A stretch of 19,602 nucleotides of DNA from an uncultured Sphingomonadaceae bacterium (GTDB lineage Bacteria; Pseudomonadota; Alphaproteobacteria; Sphingomonadales; Sphingomonadaceae). The notes under the pieces are model-generated. The model was given only the letters and a program-made list of their open reading frames with translations. It made no database searches and was not told the origin of the DNA. Below, piece after piece: positions 6,665 through 15,080 of the stretch (position 1 is the first letter of the stretch; each line of letters starts with the position of its first letter). The stretch spans positions 1 through 19,602 of the forward strand of contig CALKXX010000084.1 in assembly GCA_938003725.1 (NCBI GenBank), given 5' to 3'. A program made the position numbers and the translations under genes.

Positions 6665-7270
6665 ATGAAGCGTTCCTTTCATGTTGTTACCGTCGTTGGC
6701 CTGATCTTAACGCTGGGAGCCTGTGTTGCTGCTACGCCCCCAGTTGAAACTATCCGCTTTCACAACGCCGCGAGCGAACCAATCGCAGTTGGTTCCATTG
6801 CCATCTCCACTATAGTCGACGAAACCGACAATCGAATATTGGAGCAACGCACCTATGATGCTGCGGTAATGCAGGAATTGCAGCGCGTTGGATTTTCAGA
6901 CACCGGAAACGCGCCTGATAGCAGCGAATATATTGCTCGCGTTACGATTGAACAAAGCCGGATCACGGCCGGCGGTAGGCGGTCACCGGTTTCGGTCGGC
7001 GTTGGAGGCAACACCGGGAGCTATGGATCGGGTGTCGGCCTTGGCATTGGCATCAATTTGGGCGGGCGGCCAAAGGACAAGATCGCCACTGAGTTATCCG
7101 TGCGCATCGCTCGGCGCTCGAACAGCGATGTGATCTGGGAGGGTCGTTCTTCTGTAGAAGCGAAAGAGGGCTCTCCGGCATCTCAGCCTGGGCTCGCAGC
7201 ATCGAAACTGGCAGAAGCTTTATTCAGGGACTTCCCCGGAGAGTCAGGAACCACTATCAAGGTAAAATGA
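6665..7270 (+). CDS. DUF4136-like lipoprotein
   Basis: The 201-residue product has a lipoprotein signal: MKRSFHVV, a hydrophobic stretch, and a lipobox LGAC with the lipidated Cys 20. The mature part resembles DUF4136 proteins: an N-terminal beta block (IAVGSIAISTIVDETD), VMQELQRVGF in the middle, YIARVTIEQSR, a glycine-rich loop (about residues 105-135), and a final SDVIWEGRSSVEA block with a C-terminal helix. It should be anchored to the inner or outer membrane and face the periplasm; its role is unknown. I chose the ATG at 6665 because GGAG lies 8 bases upstream; a TTG at 6659 is also in frame. Its ATGA stop overlaps the start of the carboxypeptidase gene, so the two are coupled. The 189-bp gap to the divergent galE must hold both promoters. 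Confidence 0.82.
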   Translation: MKRSFHVVTVVGLILTLGACVAATPPVETIRFHNAASEPIAVGSIAISTIVDETDNRILEQRTYDAAVMQELQRVGFSDTGNAPDSSEYIARVTIEQSRITAGGRRSPVSVGVGGNTGSYGSGVGLGIGINLGGRPKDKIATELSVRIARRSNSDVIWEGRSSVEAKEGSPASQPGLAASKLAEALFRDFPGESGTTIKVK

Positions 7271-8391
7271 CAATTCAAATCACAAGCGCATTCGACTCCG
7301 GCAATATCATTGTCGGCGATATCAACGGTACATCCGCAAAACTGTCCATCCGCAAGGATAAGGACAGCGATTTTTTCCAATGGTTCCATTTTCGGGTGAC
7401 CTGTGAAGTCGGCGACCAGCTGGAACTCGATATTACCGGCCTGAAAGAGTCCGCCTATCCGCCGGGATGGCCGAACTATAATGCCTGCGTCAGCGAAGAT
7501 CGCGAATATTGGGGCAGAGCAGCGAGCAGTTATGATGAAACAGTCGGCACGCTCTCCATCCGCTATACCGCGACCAGCAACATCGTCTGGTTCGCCTATT
7601 TTGCGCCTTATTCCATAGAACGGCATCATGATCTGGTGGCAGAAGCAGCCGCAACAGAGGGTGTTACGGCGCGAACCCTGGGATATAGTCTGGAGGGGCA
7701 ACCAATTGATTGTCTGACCATGGGATCGGGCGAAAAACAGGTCTGGCTATATGCCCGGCAGCATCCTGGCGAATCGATGGCCGAATGGTGGATGGAAGGG
7801 GCGCTTGAAATGCTGACCGACCCTACCGATTCGCAGGCACGGTTGTTGCTGCAAAAAACGACGTTGCACATCGTGCCGAACATGAACCCCGACGGATCGC
7901 AGCGCGGGCATCTGCGGACAAATTTTGCAGGAACCAACCTCAATCGCGAATGGCATGAGCCCAGCGCCGAAAAATCACCGGAAGTCCTTTGCGTCCGCCG
8001 TGCAATGGACAAAAGCGGAGTTGATTTTGCCATGGATGTCCATGGCGATGAGGCTATTCCCGCCGTATTCATTGCCGGCTTTGAAGGCATTCCTTCGATC
8101 ACTGAGAAACAGCTGGCCAGCTATCACAACTATCGTAATCGTCTGGCACAAAGGACGCCCGATTTTCAGACAAAACTGGGCTATCCGACTGCTGCCAAAG
8201 GAAAAGCGAACCTCTCCATGTCCACCAATCAGGTTGCAGAACGGTTTGGTGCTGTGGCGATGACGCTGGAAATGCCGTTCAAGGATAATCGCGACCTGCC
8301 CGACCAAGAACAAGGCTGGTCACCAGAACGCAGCAAGCTGTTGGCACATGAATGTCTGGCAACTCTGGCCGAACTCGTCGACGAAATCTAA
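7267..8391 (+). CDS. M14-family zinc carboxypeptidase, cytosolic carboxypeptidase-like
   Basis: The 374-residue protein has an N-terminal beta-sandwich (about 1-120, with FFQWFHFRV and AYPPGWPNYNACVSEDREYW, the M14 N-domain pattern) and a C-terminal M14 catalytic domain. Zinc ligands are His 166 and Glu 169 in RQHPGE and His 259 in DVHGDE. NLNREW (225-229 region) gives the substrate-binding Asn-Arg, and Glu 335 in TLEMPF is the general base. This domain pair is that of the AGBL/CCP-like subfamily, whose eukaryotic members trim glutamates from tubulin; bacterial substrates are mostly unknown. No signal peptide is visible, so it should be cytosolic, in contrast to its coupled partner, a lipoprotein. 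The ATG at 7267 overlaps that gene's stop (ATGA). Confidence 0.92.
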   Translation: MTIQITSAFDSGNIIVGDINGTSAKLSIRKDKDSDFFQWFHFRVTCEVGDQLELDITGLKESAYPPGWPNYNACVSEDREYWGRAASSYDETVGTLSIRYTATSNIVWFAYFAPYSIERHHDLVAEAAATEGVTARTLGYSLEGQPIDCLTMGSGEKQVWLYARQHPGESMAEWWMEGALEMLTDPTDSQARLLLQKTTLHIVPNMNPDGSQRGHLRTNFAGTNLNREWHEPSAEKSPEVLCVRRAMDKSGVDFAMDVHGDEAIPAVFIAGFEGIPSITEKQLASYHNYRNRLAQRTPDFQTKLGYPTAAKGKANLSMSTNQVAERFGAVAMTLEMPFKDNRDLPDQEQGWSPERSKLLAHECLATLAELVDEI

Positions 8392-8404
8392 CGCCGCCGT
8401 CATA

Positions 8405-8432
8405 AGTCCGAAAACGAGAGTCAGTTTGGACT
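8405..8432. terminator. Possible bidirectional hairpin between convergent genes
   Basis: AGTCC (8405-8409) pairs with GGACT (8428-8432), and AAAC/GTTT inside extends the stem past a two-base bulge. It fills the 39-bp gap between the convergent carboxypeptidase and sugar transferase genes and just enters the last codon of the latter. There is no long U-run on either side, so it is a weak call. Confidence 0.3.
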
Positions 8433-9843
8433 AAAATGCGTTTTTGTGGAAAATTACGGAACTGGTTTTTACCAGAATCACGATGTCCTGCCACAAGGTC
8501 CAGCCGGCCAAATATTCGAGATCGGCCTGCAAACGATCCGTCAAATCAATGCGCTCTTCAGTCGCACCGCGAAACCCGCGGATTTGGGCAAGGCCGGTAA
8601 TACCCGGCTTCACCGCATGGCGCGTCCAATATTGGGTGTCGACTTCCCAGAATAATTGATCGCCGGCCCTGCTCCCCAGCGCATGTGGCCGAGGGCCTAC
8701 CAAGCTCATATCGCCGAGAATGACGTTAATAAGTTGCGGCAATTCATCAATACTGGATGCCCGAATAAAATTGCCAACCTTTGTAATCCGGTCATCATCC
8801 CGCAATGTCGATTGATGACCATTGGAGTCGCAATTTTCGACATACATGCTCCGAAATTTCAGCACGTTAAAGAACTGATTATAGCGGCCAACCCGCCGTT
8901 GCCGGAAGAAAATGGGGCCGCGACTCTCTATCTTGATCGCCATGGCAATCACGAGCATCGGAACACTAAGCAAGATAACCAGCGGCACAGCCACCGCCAA
9001 ATCAAACAAGCGCTTGACCACCCGGTTGCGCATTCCAAGGGCACCGCAACTCACTTGCAGCGTGGGTAAATCATGCTTTTTCTGGCCACGCAGCAATCCC
9101 AATTTGCTCAGCTCTGGCACCAATAGTTCGCCGTTCACGCTCAATCCTTTGAGCACGGTTGACCATTGATTGCGTTTTTCCGGATCACAGGAGACCACTA
9201 CCTCATCGGCACCCGACAATAATTCCGCAGCCCGGTGGAGCATTACCGGATCATCAATATCAGGGCGCAGCCCTGCAATCCTGGCATCGATGGAGGTAAA
9301 ACCGGCTGGCGTTTCTATACTCGTACCATCCTGAATTAGCAGCCGAGAGACAAAGCTCTTTTTCATCCCATGATTGATGTACCATGTCATCGCACCACGA
9401 AAGAGCAGGATGAAGATTGCACTGAGCACCAAGCCCTGCGCAAATACCAGACGGGAATAATCTGCGCTCACCTTCATACCGGCCGCAACTGCGAGCATGA
9501 TACCAGCTGTCAATGCCAGCGCGGTCATTGCGCGTTGCCAGGATATGTGGACGACAGTTAAGGCACCATGCGCATAGGCCTGCCGGAATGCGGCCATCGC
9601 GAAATATACCGGAATCACATATACAACAATCGCGACTTCGCGTTGAATGAACATATCTTGGCTGGTCAATAGTAGCACCGTCACGAACCCGGCAACAATC
9701 GCCAGGAGGTCGGCAATAGCCTGTACCCCGTAGATTATGAGACGCACTGCAGATGCTCTCATGCCTGTCGTTACTTCTGTAAAGAGATGTTCCTCGGACT
9801 GGGTCGAAATTACATTCACAACGTTACACCGTTCTTGCTCCAA
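8431..9843 (-). CDS. Polyprenyl-phosphate sugar-1-phosphate transferase (WcaJ/WbaP/SpsB-type)
   Basis: The enzyme transfers a sugar phosphate, probably glucose-1-phosphate from UDP-glucose, to undecaprenyl phosphate at the inner membrane and so starts each polysaccharide repeat unit. The product of up to 470 residues has about four N-terminal membrane helices (near 32-60, 67-90, 105-123, 134-155), a cytosolic CoA-binding-like middle region, and a catalytic domain with its re-entrant helix (282-303). The domain shows GPIFFRQRRVG, LKFRSM, and SSIDELPQLINV with Asp 366-Glu 367, then LVGPRPH and KPGITGLAQI. It resembles SpsB of sphingan producers. The start is unclear: TTG at 9843 lies just after GGAG, and GTG at 9819 or ATG at 9762 (MRASAVRL) would still leave all helices. 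It sits opposite the rml operon and is the priming enzyme of the locus. Confidence 0.92.
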   Translation of the reverse strand: MEQERCNVVNVISTQSEEHLFTEVTTGMRASAVRLIIYGVQAIADLLAIVAGFVTVLLLTSQDMFIQREVAIVVYVIPVYFAMAAFRQAYAHGALTVVHISWQRAMTALALTAGIMLAVAAGMKVSADYSRLVFAQGLVLSAIFILLFRGAMTWYINHGMKKSFVSRLLIQDGTSIETPAGFTSIDARIAGLRPDIDDPVMLHRAAELLSGADEVVVSCDPEKRNQWSTVLKGLSVNGELLVPELSKLGLLRGQKKHDLPTLQVSCGALGMRNRVVKRLFDLAVAVPLVILLSVPMLVIAMAIKIESRGPIFFRQRRVGRYNQFFNVLKFRSMYVENCDSNGHQSTLRDDDRITKVGNFIRASSIDELPQLINVILGDMSLVGPRPHALGSRAGDQLFWEVDTQYWTRHAVKPGITGLAQIRGFRGATEERIDLTDRLQADLEYLAGWTLWQDIVILVKTSSVIFHKNAF

Positions 9844-10051
9844 ACTCCGGAGCGAAAGAGTATACGACCACTCTGTTCAAATTAGGTTACCAGATCGCTA
9901 CGTTTATCGATCGGCAGCTTCAAATCCCCAAAATCAGCATATTCACGTCTCGCGAATCGCCAACCTACTGGATTTTATGCCGCAGAACTCACAAATTCGC
10001 AATATATTGTTACATTGTTAACCAAAGTTTACGTTTCGCCTGTGTTATCCG
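9844..10051 (-). promoter_or_regulatory. Spacer upstream of the sugar transferase gene
   Basis: This 208-bp AT-rich gap between two minus-strand genes probably holds the promoter of the sugar transferase. TATACT on the minus strand, about 20 bases before the TTG at 9843, looks like a -10 box, but no -35 box fits 16-18 bases before it. If that box is real, the leader would be very short, which would argue for one of the downstream starts. I see no terminator for the hydrolase gene here. Confidence 0.3.
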
Positions 10052-11263
10052 TCACAGGCATTGCTTTTGCAGCGGTCTTTTGAACAATCCACAATCGAAT
10101 TTTATACTTTCTTGCCCCGCCGCCCGGTTGCGGAGATATTCGAAAGTCAGCGTCGAGCGGGCCCGGCCGCCGACAGGGGGCTTTCCGGGAATGGCATTCG
10201 ACTTGAACCAAGCCATAACATGACAATAGCTTTGACCGCCGCAAACGCTCAATCCCATGGCAATCATATTGCTCGCCGCTTGGCCGCGTTTTAGCTTCAC
10301 CAGATGAACTCCGTTTTTCGCATAGACAATTTCATTCCCGCCTACACGGGGATTCGGGGCCGATCCTTTGGCCGTGCCTGCGGCGGTTTCAGCCTCGGCA
10401 TTGGGCAATTCATTCTCATCCGGCAGCACGCCAGCTGCAGCCGCGTGAGACGGACGAAATGACAGCTTTGCCACAACGGGTTCCGTTCCTGCTCCGGGAC
10501 GGCGAAATGCCTTTCGGGTACCCCAATAGCCGGGCCAGCGAAAAAACAGATGTGTATCCACTGCGGCGAGCTTCGTCAGCTTGGCGCTCCAATAGGGATG
10601 GACCCAGTCAGTATGATAGTGGGTTGCGGTTCCAACCTGTGCAAAAACCGCGCCGTCAATTGCAGCGGCGGCACGTTTGCGCGCACTACTCCAGTTTGCC
10701 GCGCTATATCGCCTACGCAGGCTGCCGTCACAGGTGAACGAAAACTGACATCCGGTCCGTCGGTCCGATCCCTGAAAAACCACGCCGCAAATGCTGTCAG
10801 GGAAAGCTGGATGACGCGCGCGGTTCAAGACCACTTGCGCCACGGCCCGCTGGCCTTTTGCATCATTGCCCGCTTCATAGAGTTGCGCCGCTGCAAGACA
10901 ATCCAGCGCCCTTACTCTATTGGCCGTGCTGCCGCGAAACTTATAGGGAGGTGCAGTGCCGGCACTGCCCTTCATAATCGGGATGGCATCGTTAATCTGT
11001 TTTGCTGTGGCGCGCGCCAATTCCGGTTCTTCTTCCGATTGCTCTTCAGCTTCCTCGGCAATTTTCTCGGGCAGCGCAGGGAGCGCCTCTAAGGGTAAAG
11101 CTGGTTTCGCCGGCGTCGTCGCTATGATCGCGTCTGCTTCATCTGCCTGTGGTTCGTAGTTCCAGGTTTCATACCCTAGATAAACCAGCCCTGCGACGAC
11201 AAGAAATGTGACAAGTGGCCATATGATTCGCCGCAATGGAGATGTTGTGGCTTCAGGATTCAT
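10052..11263 (-). CDS. SleB/CwlJ-type cell wall hydrolase with N-terminal membrane anchor
   Basis: The 403-residue protein starts with a short cytosolic tail and one transmembrane helix (about 13-31), then a proline- and glutamate-rich linker (about 50-85), then a Hydrolase_2 (SleB/CwlJ) domain at about 117-250. The domain shows ALDCLAAAQLYEAGNDAKGQ with the likely catalytic Glu 130, VVLNRARHPAFPDSICGVVF, TGCQFSFTCDG and ATHYHTDWVHPYW. The C-terminal 130 residues are not assigned. SleB-type enzymes are lytic transglycosylases of peptidoglycan; here the domain should lie in the periplasm, tethered to the inner membrane. Its place next to exopolysaccharide genes may reflect local wall opening for an export complex, but that is inference. 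It diverges from rmlC across 203 bp. Confidence 0.88.
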   Translation of the reverse strand: MNPEATTSPLRRIIWPLVTFLVVAGLVYLGYETWNYEPQADEADAIIATTPAKPALPLEALPALPEKIAEEAEEQSEEEPELARATAKQINDAIPIMKGSAGTAPPYKFRGSTANRVRALDCLAAAQLYEAGNDAKGQRAVAQVVLNRARHPAFPDSICGVVFQGSDRRTGCQFSFTCDGSLRRRYSAANWSSARKRAAAAIDGAVFAQVGTATHYHTDWVHPYWSAKLTKLAAVDTHLFFRWPGYWGTRKAFRRPGAGTEPVVAKLSFRPSHAAAAGVLPDENELPNAEAETAAGTAKGSAPNPRVGGNEIVYAKNGVHLVKLKRGQAASNMIAMGLSVCGGQSYCHVMAWFKSNAIPGKPPVGGRARSTLTFEYLRNRAAGQESIKFDCGLFKRPLQKQCL

Positions 11264-11466
11264 AGACCGGGTTCATTTCACTCAACAATATTGCCCGGCG
11301 TTTACCGCGACCAACTCATAATGTCAGGCTGTTTTTTGCTCGGTGATCATCGATCCACCCAAACATGGTTAGCGCCGGTTGATAAAATAGATGCACCAAG
11401 TTAGGGCGACGTGGGTCGTTCATCTGTCCGGTACGGGCAGGATTATTGCGAGAGTGAGTTTTCGAA
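11264..11466. promoter_or_regulatory. Divergent promoter region, cell wall hydrolase and rml operon
   Basis: This 203-bp spacer must drive the hydrolase gene leftward and the rmlCBDA operon rightward. I could not place convincing -35 and -10 boxes. A small palindrome CGAC-gtgg-GTCG lies near 11406-11417, and GAGAGTGAG about 10-18 bases before 11467 probably serves as the rmlC ribosome site. No other structure stands out. Confidence 0.45.
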
Positions 11467-12036
11467 ATGCAAGTACCCTTCCTCTATATTCCGACCAGAC
11501 ATGGCGATGATCGCGGATGGTTTGAGGAAAGCTATAACAGCAGGACATTGGATGCCCTGGGTGTGAACACGACATTCGTGCAGGATAATCACAGCTATTC
11601 CGCGGCAAAAGGCACATTGCGCGGCTTGCACTTTCAAACGCCGCCGCACGAGCAAGTTAAACTCGTCCGTTGTCTAAAAGGTGCCATCTGGGACGTTGTT
11701 GTCGACCTTCGGCAGGATTCTCCAACCTATGGGCGGGCCCAAGGCATTGAGTTAACGCCTGAAAATGGGAGACAAATATATGTGCCGGCTGGATTCGGTC
11801 ATGGTTTTGTCACCCTGACCATAGACTGTGAGATCAGCTATAAAGTCTCTGGATATTATTCCGCGGAACATGATGGCGGCGTTGCTTGGGACGATCCCGG
11901 TATCGGGATTGACTGGCCGCTAAATGGGCAAACCCCGATATTGTCTGCCAAAGATCAGGTCCAACCGAAGCTGATAGATTTCCAATCTCCGTTTTCATAT
12001 GAAGGCGAACCATTTGAAGATATTATATCCTTATGA
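11467..12036 (+). CDS. rfbC: dTDP-4-dehydrorhamnose 3,5-epimerase
   Basis: RmlC carries out the third step of dTDP-L-rhamnose synthesis, epimerising dTDP-4-keto-6-deoxyglucose at C3 and C5 in the cytosol. The 189-residue product has the usual length and the cupin-fold motifs: RGWFEESYN, FVQDNHSYS, LRGLHFQ with the catalytic His 55, QIYVPAGFGHGF (103-114), and YKVSGYYSAEHDGG with the catalytic Tyr near 131. WDDPGIGIDWP and ILSAKD near the end are also typical. It is the first gene of the rml operon. Its stop codon overlaps the rmlB start (ATGA at 12033-12036), a sign of translational coupling. The order C-B-D-A differs from the rmlA-C-B-D order reported for sphingan producers. Confidence 0.95.
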   Translation: MQVPFLYIPTRHGDDRGWFEESYNSRTLDALGVNTTFVQDNHSYSAAKGTLRGLHFQTPPHEQVKLVRCLKGAIWDVVVDLRQDSPTYGRAQGIELTPENGRQIYVPAGFGHGFVTLTIDCEISYKVSGYYSAEHDGGVAWDDPGIGIDWPLNGQTPILSAKDQVQPKLIDFQSPFSYEGEPFEDIISL

Positions 12037-13100
12037 AACATGAACGTATTTTGGTCACCGGCGGGGCCGGTTTTATCGGCTCTGCCGTCGTTCGGCACCT
12101 GATTGCAAACACGGCAGCACAAGTCCTGACGGTCGACAAATTGACCTACGCGGGCAATTTAGCATCGCTGAAACCCTTAGAAAACAATGATCGCCATGAA
12201 TTTCTGCAAGCTGATATCTGCGACGCAGAGGCAATGGCGAAGATTGTCGAAGATTTCAAACCATCTGCAATCATGCATCTTGCTGCAGAAAGTCATGTGG
12301 ACCGGTCAATCGATGGTCCTGCCGAATTTATCCATACCAACATAACCGGAACCTTTACTTTACTTCAGGCTGCAACGGACTTTTGGCGCACGCTTTCGGA
12401 CAAGGACAGGGAATCGTTTCGATTCCACCATATCTCAACCGATGAGGTTTTTGGTGCGCTGGGCGATGAAGGTTTTTTTACCGAAAAAACGGCATATGAT
12501 CCACGCTCACCCTATTCGGCGTCAAAAGCATCATCCGATCATCTGGTCAGCGCGTGGCACCATACCCATGGCTTGCCGACCGTCATTACCAATTGCTCCA
12601 ACAACTACGGACCTTATCATTTTCCAGAGAAATTGATCCCGTTGATCATTATCCGTGCGCTCGCCGGTGAACCGCTGCCCGTCTATGGCGACGGTAGCAA
12701 TATTCGCGACTGGTTGTTTGTCGATGACCATGCCCGGGCACTTGTCTTGGCAGTCGATCAAGCAGCAGCGGGCGAAAATTATATGATCGGCGGCAATTGT
12801 GAGCGCACAAATTTACAGGTCGTGCACGCTATTTGTGACATATTGGACAATATACAGCCGCGTGATGATGGCAAAACATATCGCGAGCAGATTGAATTTG
12901 TCACCGACCGCCCCGGTCATGATTTCCGCTATGCCATTGATGCGAGCAAGATCAAAAACGAGCTTGGCTGGACACCAACAGAGACTTTCGAGAGCGGTAT
13001 GGAAAAGACCGTCGACTGGTATCTGAATAATCGTGACTGGTGGGAGGATATCCTATCCGGCGGCTATCGCACCAATCGTTTGGGTGTAGGTGGTGGCTGA
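12033..13100 (+). CDS. rfbB: dTDP-glucose 4,6-dehydratase
   Basis: RmlB oxidises and dehydrates dTDP-glucose to dTDP-4-keto-6-deoxyglucose, the second step of the pathway. The 355-residue protein is an extended short-chain dehydrogenase with the NAD motif TGGAGFIGS (9-17), HLAAESHVDRS (82-92), the catalytic triplet HISTDEVFG with Thr 136, Asp 137 and Glu 138, and Tyr 161 and Lys 165 in YSASKA. NCSNNYGPYHFPEKLIP and GDGSNIRDWLFVDDH are further family signatures. Length and start are standard. It overlaps rmlC by 4 bp, and its last codons overlap the GTG start of rmlD by 8-11 bp. Confidence 0.97.
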   Translation: MKHERILVTGGAGFIGSAVVRHLIANTAAQVLTVDKLTYAGNLASLKPLENNDRHEFLQADICDAEAMAKIVEDFKPSAIMHLAAESHVDRSIDGPAEFIHTNITGTFTLLQAATDFWRTLSDKDRESFRFHHISTDEVFGALGDEGFFTEKTAYDPRSPYSASKASSDHLVSAWHHTHGLPTVITNCSNNYGPYHFPEKLIPLIIIRALAGEPLPVYGDGSNIRDWLFVDDHARALVLAVDQAAAGENYMIGGNCERTNLQVVHAICDILDNIQPRDDGKTYREQIEFVTDRPGHDFRYAIDASKIKNELGWTPTETFESGMEKTVDWYLNNRDWWEDILSGGYRTNRLGVGGG

Positions 13101-14013
13101 CGCATCAGACGATAGCCGTCGCTGGTTAGTTACCGGCGGCAACGGACAGGTTGGCCGGGCACTGCGCGAAACGCCGCTTCCCGCTGGCGTGGAACTTTAT
13201 ATGCCGGGACGAGAAGTACTGGATCTTGCAGATCTGCCGAATATGGATCGGCTCCTCGTCGATGAAAACATCTGTGCAATCATAAATTGCGCTGCTTATA
13301 CGGCGGTGGACAAAGCGGAATCGGAAGCCGATTTAGCCCATATCATCAACGCCAAGGCGGCCGAAACCTTGGCCAGCGCTGCGGCCAAGGCGACTATTCC
13401 GATCGTTCATGTTTCCACTGACTATGTGTTTGACGGCCTTGTGTTGGAGCGCGCTTATGTGGAAAATGATCCGGTCGACCCCCAGAATATTTATGGCCAC
13501 TCAAAACTAGCCGGAGAGCGCGCGGTGCTTGAATCCGGTGCTAGAGCAATTATTCTTCGCACCGCATGGGTCGTCAGTCCATTTGGCAATAATTTTGTCA
13601 AAACAATGCTGCGGCTTGGACAAGAACGAGACGCGTTAAACGTGGTTGGCGATCAAATCGGCAACCCGACCTCAGCACATGACATCGCCGCAACCCTTTT
13701 GACCATGGCCGCCCGATTGGAAAAAGATCAAACGGCGCCGACGGGTATCTTCCATTTCGTGAATAGCGGGCATGCTAATTGGTATGATCTGGCAGCACGT
13801 GTATTTGAGCGCGCGTCTCAACATGGATTTGCAATTCCGGAACTCGCGAAAATAACAACCGCGGAATATCCTACGCCGGCAAAGCGACCGGCAAATTCGA
13901 TGCTCGATACGAGTAAAATCAGAGAACAATATAATATGAATATTAGGCCATGGCAGGATGCGATCAATGAGATCGTTGATCGGCTTTGCGAAGAAAAAGG
14001 AAGCGCAGCATGA
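13090..14013 (+). CDS. rfbD: dTDP-4-dehydrorhamnose reductase
   Basis: RmlD reduces dTDP-4-keto-L-rhamnose to dTDP-L-rhamnose with NAD(P)H, the last step. The 307-residue product shows the cofactor motif TGGNGQVGRAL (15-25), INCAAYTAVDKAE (65-77), VHVSTDYVFDG (106-116), and Tyr 135 and Lys 139 in YGHSKLAGE. The start is one of two adjacent GTG codons, at 13090 or 13093, both inside the end of rmlB with GTAGG just before. No ATG is available before the cofactor motif, so a GTG start is well supported. It overlaps rmlA by 4 bp (ATGA at 14010-14013), which follows the same coupling pattern as the rest of the operon. Confidence 0.95.
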   Translation: MVADASDDSRRWLVTGGNGQVGRALRETPLPAGVELYMPGREVLDLADLPNMDRLLVDENICAIINCAAYTAVDKAESEADLAHIINAKAAETLASAAAKATIPIVHVSTDYVFDGLVLERAYVENDPVDPQNIYGHSKLAGERAVLESGARAIILRTAWVVSPFGNNFVKTMLRLGQERDALNVVGDQIGNPTSAHDIAATLLTMAARLEKDQTAPTGIFHFVNSGHANWYDLAARVFERASQHGFAIPELAKITTAEYPTPAKRPANSMLDTSKIREQYNMNIRPWQDAINEIVDRLCEEKGSAA

Positions 14014-14882
14014 AGGGCATTATCTTGGCGGGCGGATCTGGTAGCAGGTTGCATCCCGCTACACTGGCGATCAACAAACAATTGCTACCCATCTATGACA
14101 AGCCGATGATCTATTATCCTCTTTCGGTGCTCATGATGGCCGGGATAAAGGAAATACTGATTATCTCCTCGCCCGAATATATCGACAATTATCGCAGGAT
14201 GTTCGGTGGCGGTGATGAGCTTGGATTAGCTATTAGTTACGCCGTTCAGCCCAAACCCGAAGGCCTCGCGCAGGCGTTCATCATCGGTGATGAGTTTGTG
14301 GCTGGCGGGCCCGCCGCGCTCGTGCTGGGCGATAATATCTTTTACGGAGCCGGTCTACAGAACCTGTTGCACAATGCACGTGACCGAAGCGATCAGGCCG
14401 CAACCGTCTTTGGATATCATGTGGATGATCCCCGCGCTTATGGTGTGGTGGAACTGAATGATGAAGGCAAGGCGTGCTCCATCGAAGAAAAACCGGACGA
14501 TCCGAAATCCAGCTGGGCAGTAACCGGCCTTTATTTTTACGATAGCCGGGTAACCGAACTGGCGCGGCAGGTAAAACCATCGGCGCGCGGCGAACTGGAG
14601 ATTACCGATCTCAACCGGTTATATATGGAGGCGGGTGCACTGCATGTGGAACGCATGGGGCGCGGCTTTGCTTGGCTAGATACAGGGACCCATGACAATC
14701 TGCTCGATGCATCCAGCTTCGTAAGGACCTTGCAACATCGGCAGGGCATTCAAATTGCCTGTTTGGAAGAGATTGCCTGGCTGCAGGGCTTTATTACACG
14801 GGAACAGATGGTCACGCGCGGCGAAGCACTGTCCAAGACTGTCTATGGTCAATATCTGCTAAAAATCGGCAATGCAGACTAG
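14010..14882 (+). CDS. rfbA: Glucose-1-phosphate thymidylyltransferase
   Basis: RmlA makes dTDP-glucose from glucose-1-phosphate and dTTP, the first step and the usual control point, inhibited by dTDP-rhamnose in known enzymes. The 290-residue product has the nucleotide motif LAGGSGSRLHP (6-16), Lys 23 in INKQLLPIYDKPM, QPKPEGLAQAF (80-90), the metal-binding Asp 108 in LGDNIFYG, and EKPDDPKSSWAVTGLYFYD. The length is that of RmlA. I chose the ATG at 14010, which gives MKGIILAGG with AAGGAAG about 7 bases upstream; an in-frame ATG at 13986 would add a basic tail not seen in the family. It is the last gene of the rml operon. Confidence 0.97.
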   Translation: MKGIILAGGSGSRLHPATLAINKQLLPIYDKPMIYYPLSVLMMAGIKEILIISSPEYIDNYRRMFGGGDELGLAISYAVQPKPEGLAQAFIIGDEFVAGGPAALVLGDNIFYGAGLQNLLHNARDRSDQAATVFGYHVDDPRAYGVVELNDEGKACSIEEKPDDPKSSWAVTGLYFYDSRVTELARQVKPSARGELEITDLNRLYMEAGALHVERMGRGFAWLDTGTHDNLLDASSFVRTLQHRQGIQIACLEEIAWLQGFITREQMVTRGEALSKTVYGQYLLKIGNAD

Positions 14883-14918
14883 GGTCAGGACCTAAACAGC
14901 CTTAAAATAAATTTGGCT

Positions 14919-14932
14919 CGGAAAATTTTCCG
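14919..14932. promoter_or_regulatory. Perfect 14-bp palindrome, operator-like
   Basis: CGGAAAATTTTCCG reads the same on both strands with no spacer. It lies 37 bp after the rmlA stop codon and about 190 bp before the beta-helix gene. GC-ended palindromes with an AT core often bind dimeric regulators. No factor can be named from the sequence, and no U-run follows, so it does not look like a terminator. Confidence 0.35.
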
Positions 14933-15055
14933 GTAACCTTAAAAATTGCTGCATTCGTGCCTGATACGTGCCGATGTTGCGATGAAATTGCGCGCGTTCA
15001 TTAACCAGCCATAGAAACCGAAGTTTAGACGGCTCTCAATAAATGAAACCCTAGA

Positions 15056-15080
15056 TGGGATCGCATTGATCCCACTTTTT
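15056..15080 (+). terminator. Intrinsic terminator-like hairpin 1
   Basis: TGGGATC (15056-15062), loop GCATT, GATCCCA (15068-15074), then CTTTTT (15075-15080). A perfect 7-bp stem with a U-run is a clear intrinsic terminator on the plus strand. It may end the rml operon 170 bp after rmlA or form part of the leader of the following gene. Confidence 0.7.

Noticed and set aside
14883..14893. GGTCAGGACC just after rmlA as a terminator
   Set aside because: The stem is only 4 bp with a two-base loop and no U-run; the clear hairpins lie at 15056-15110.
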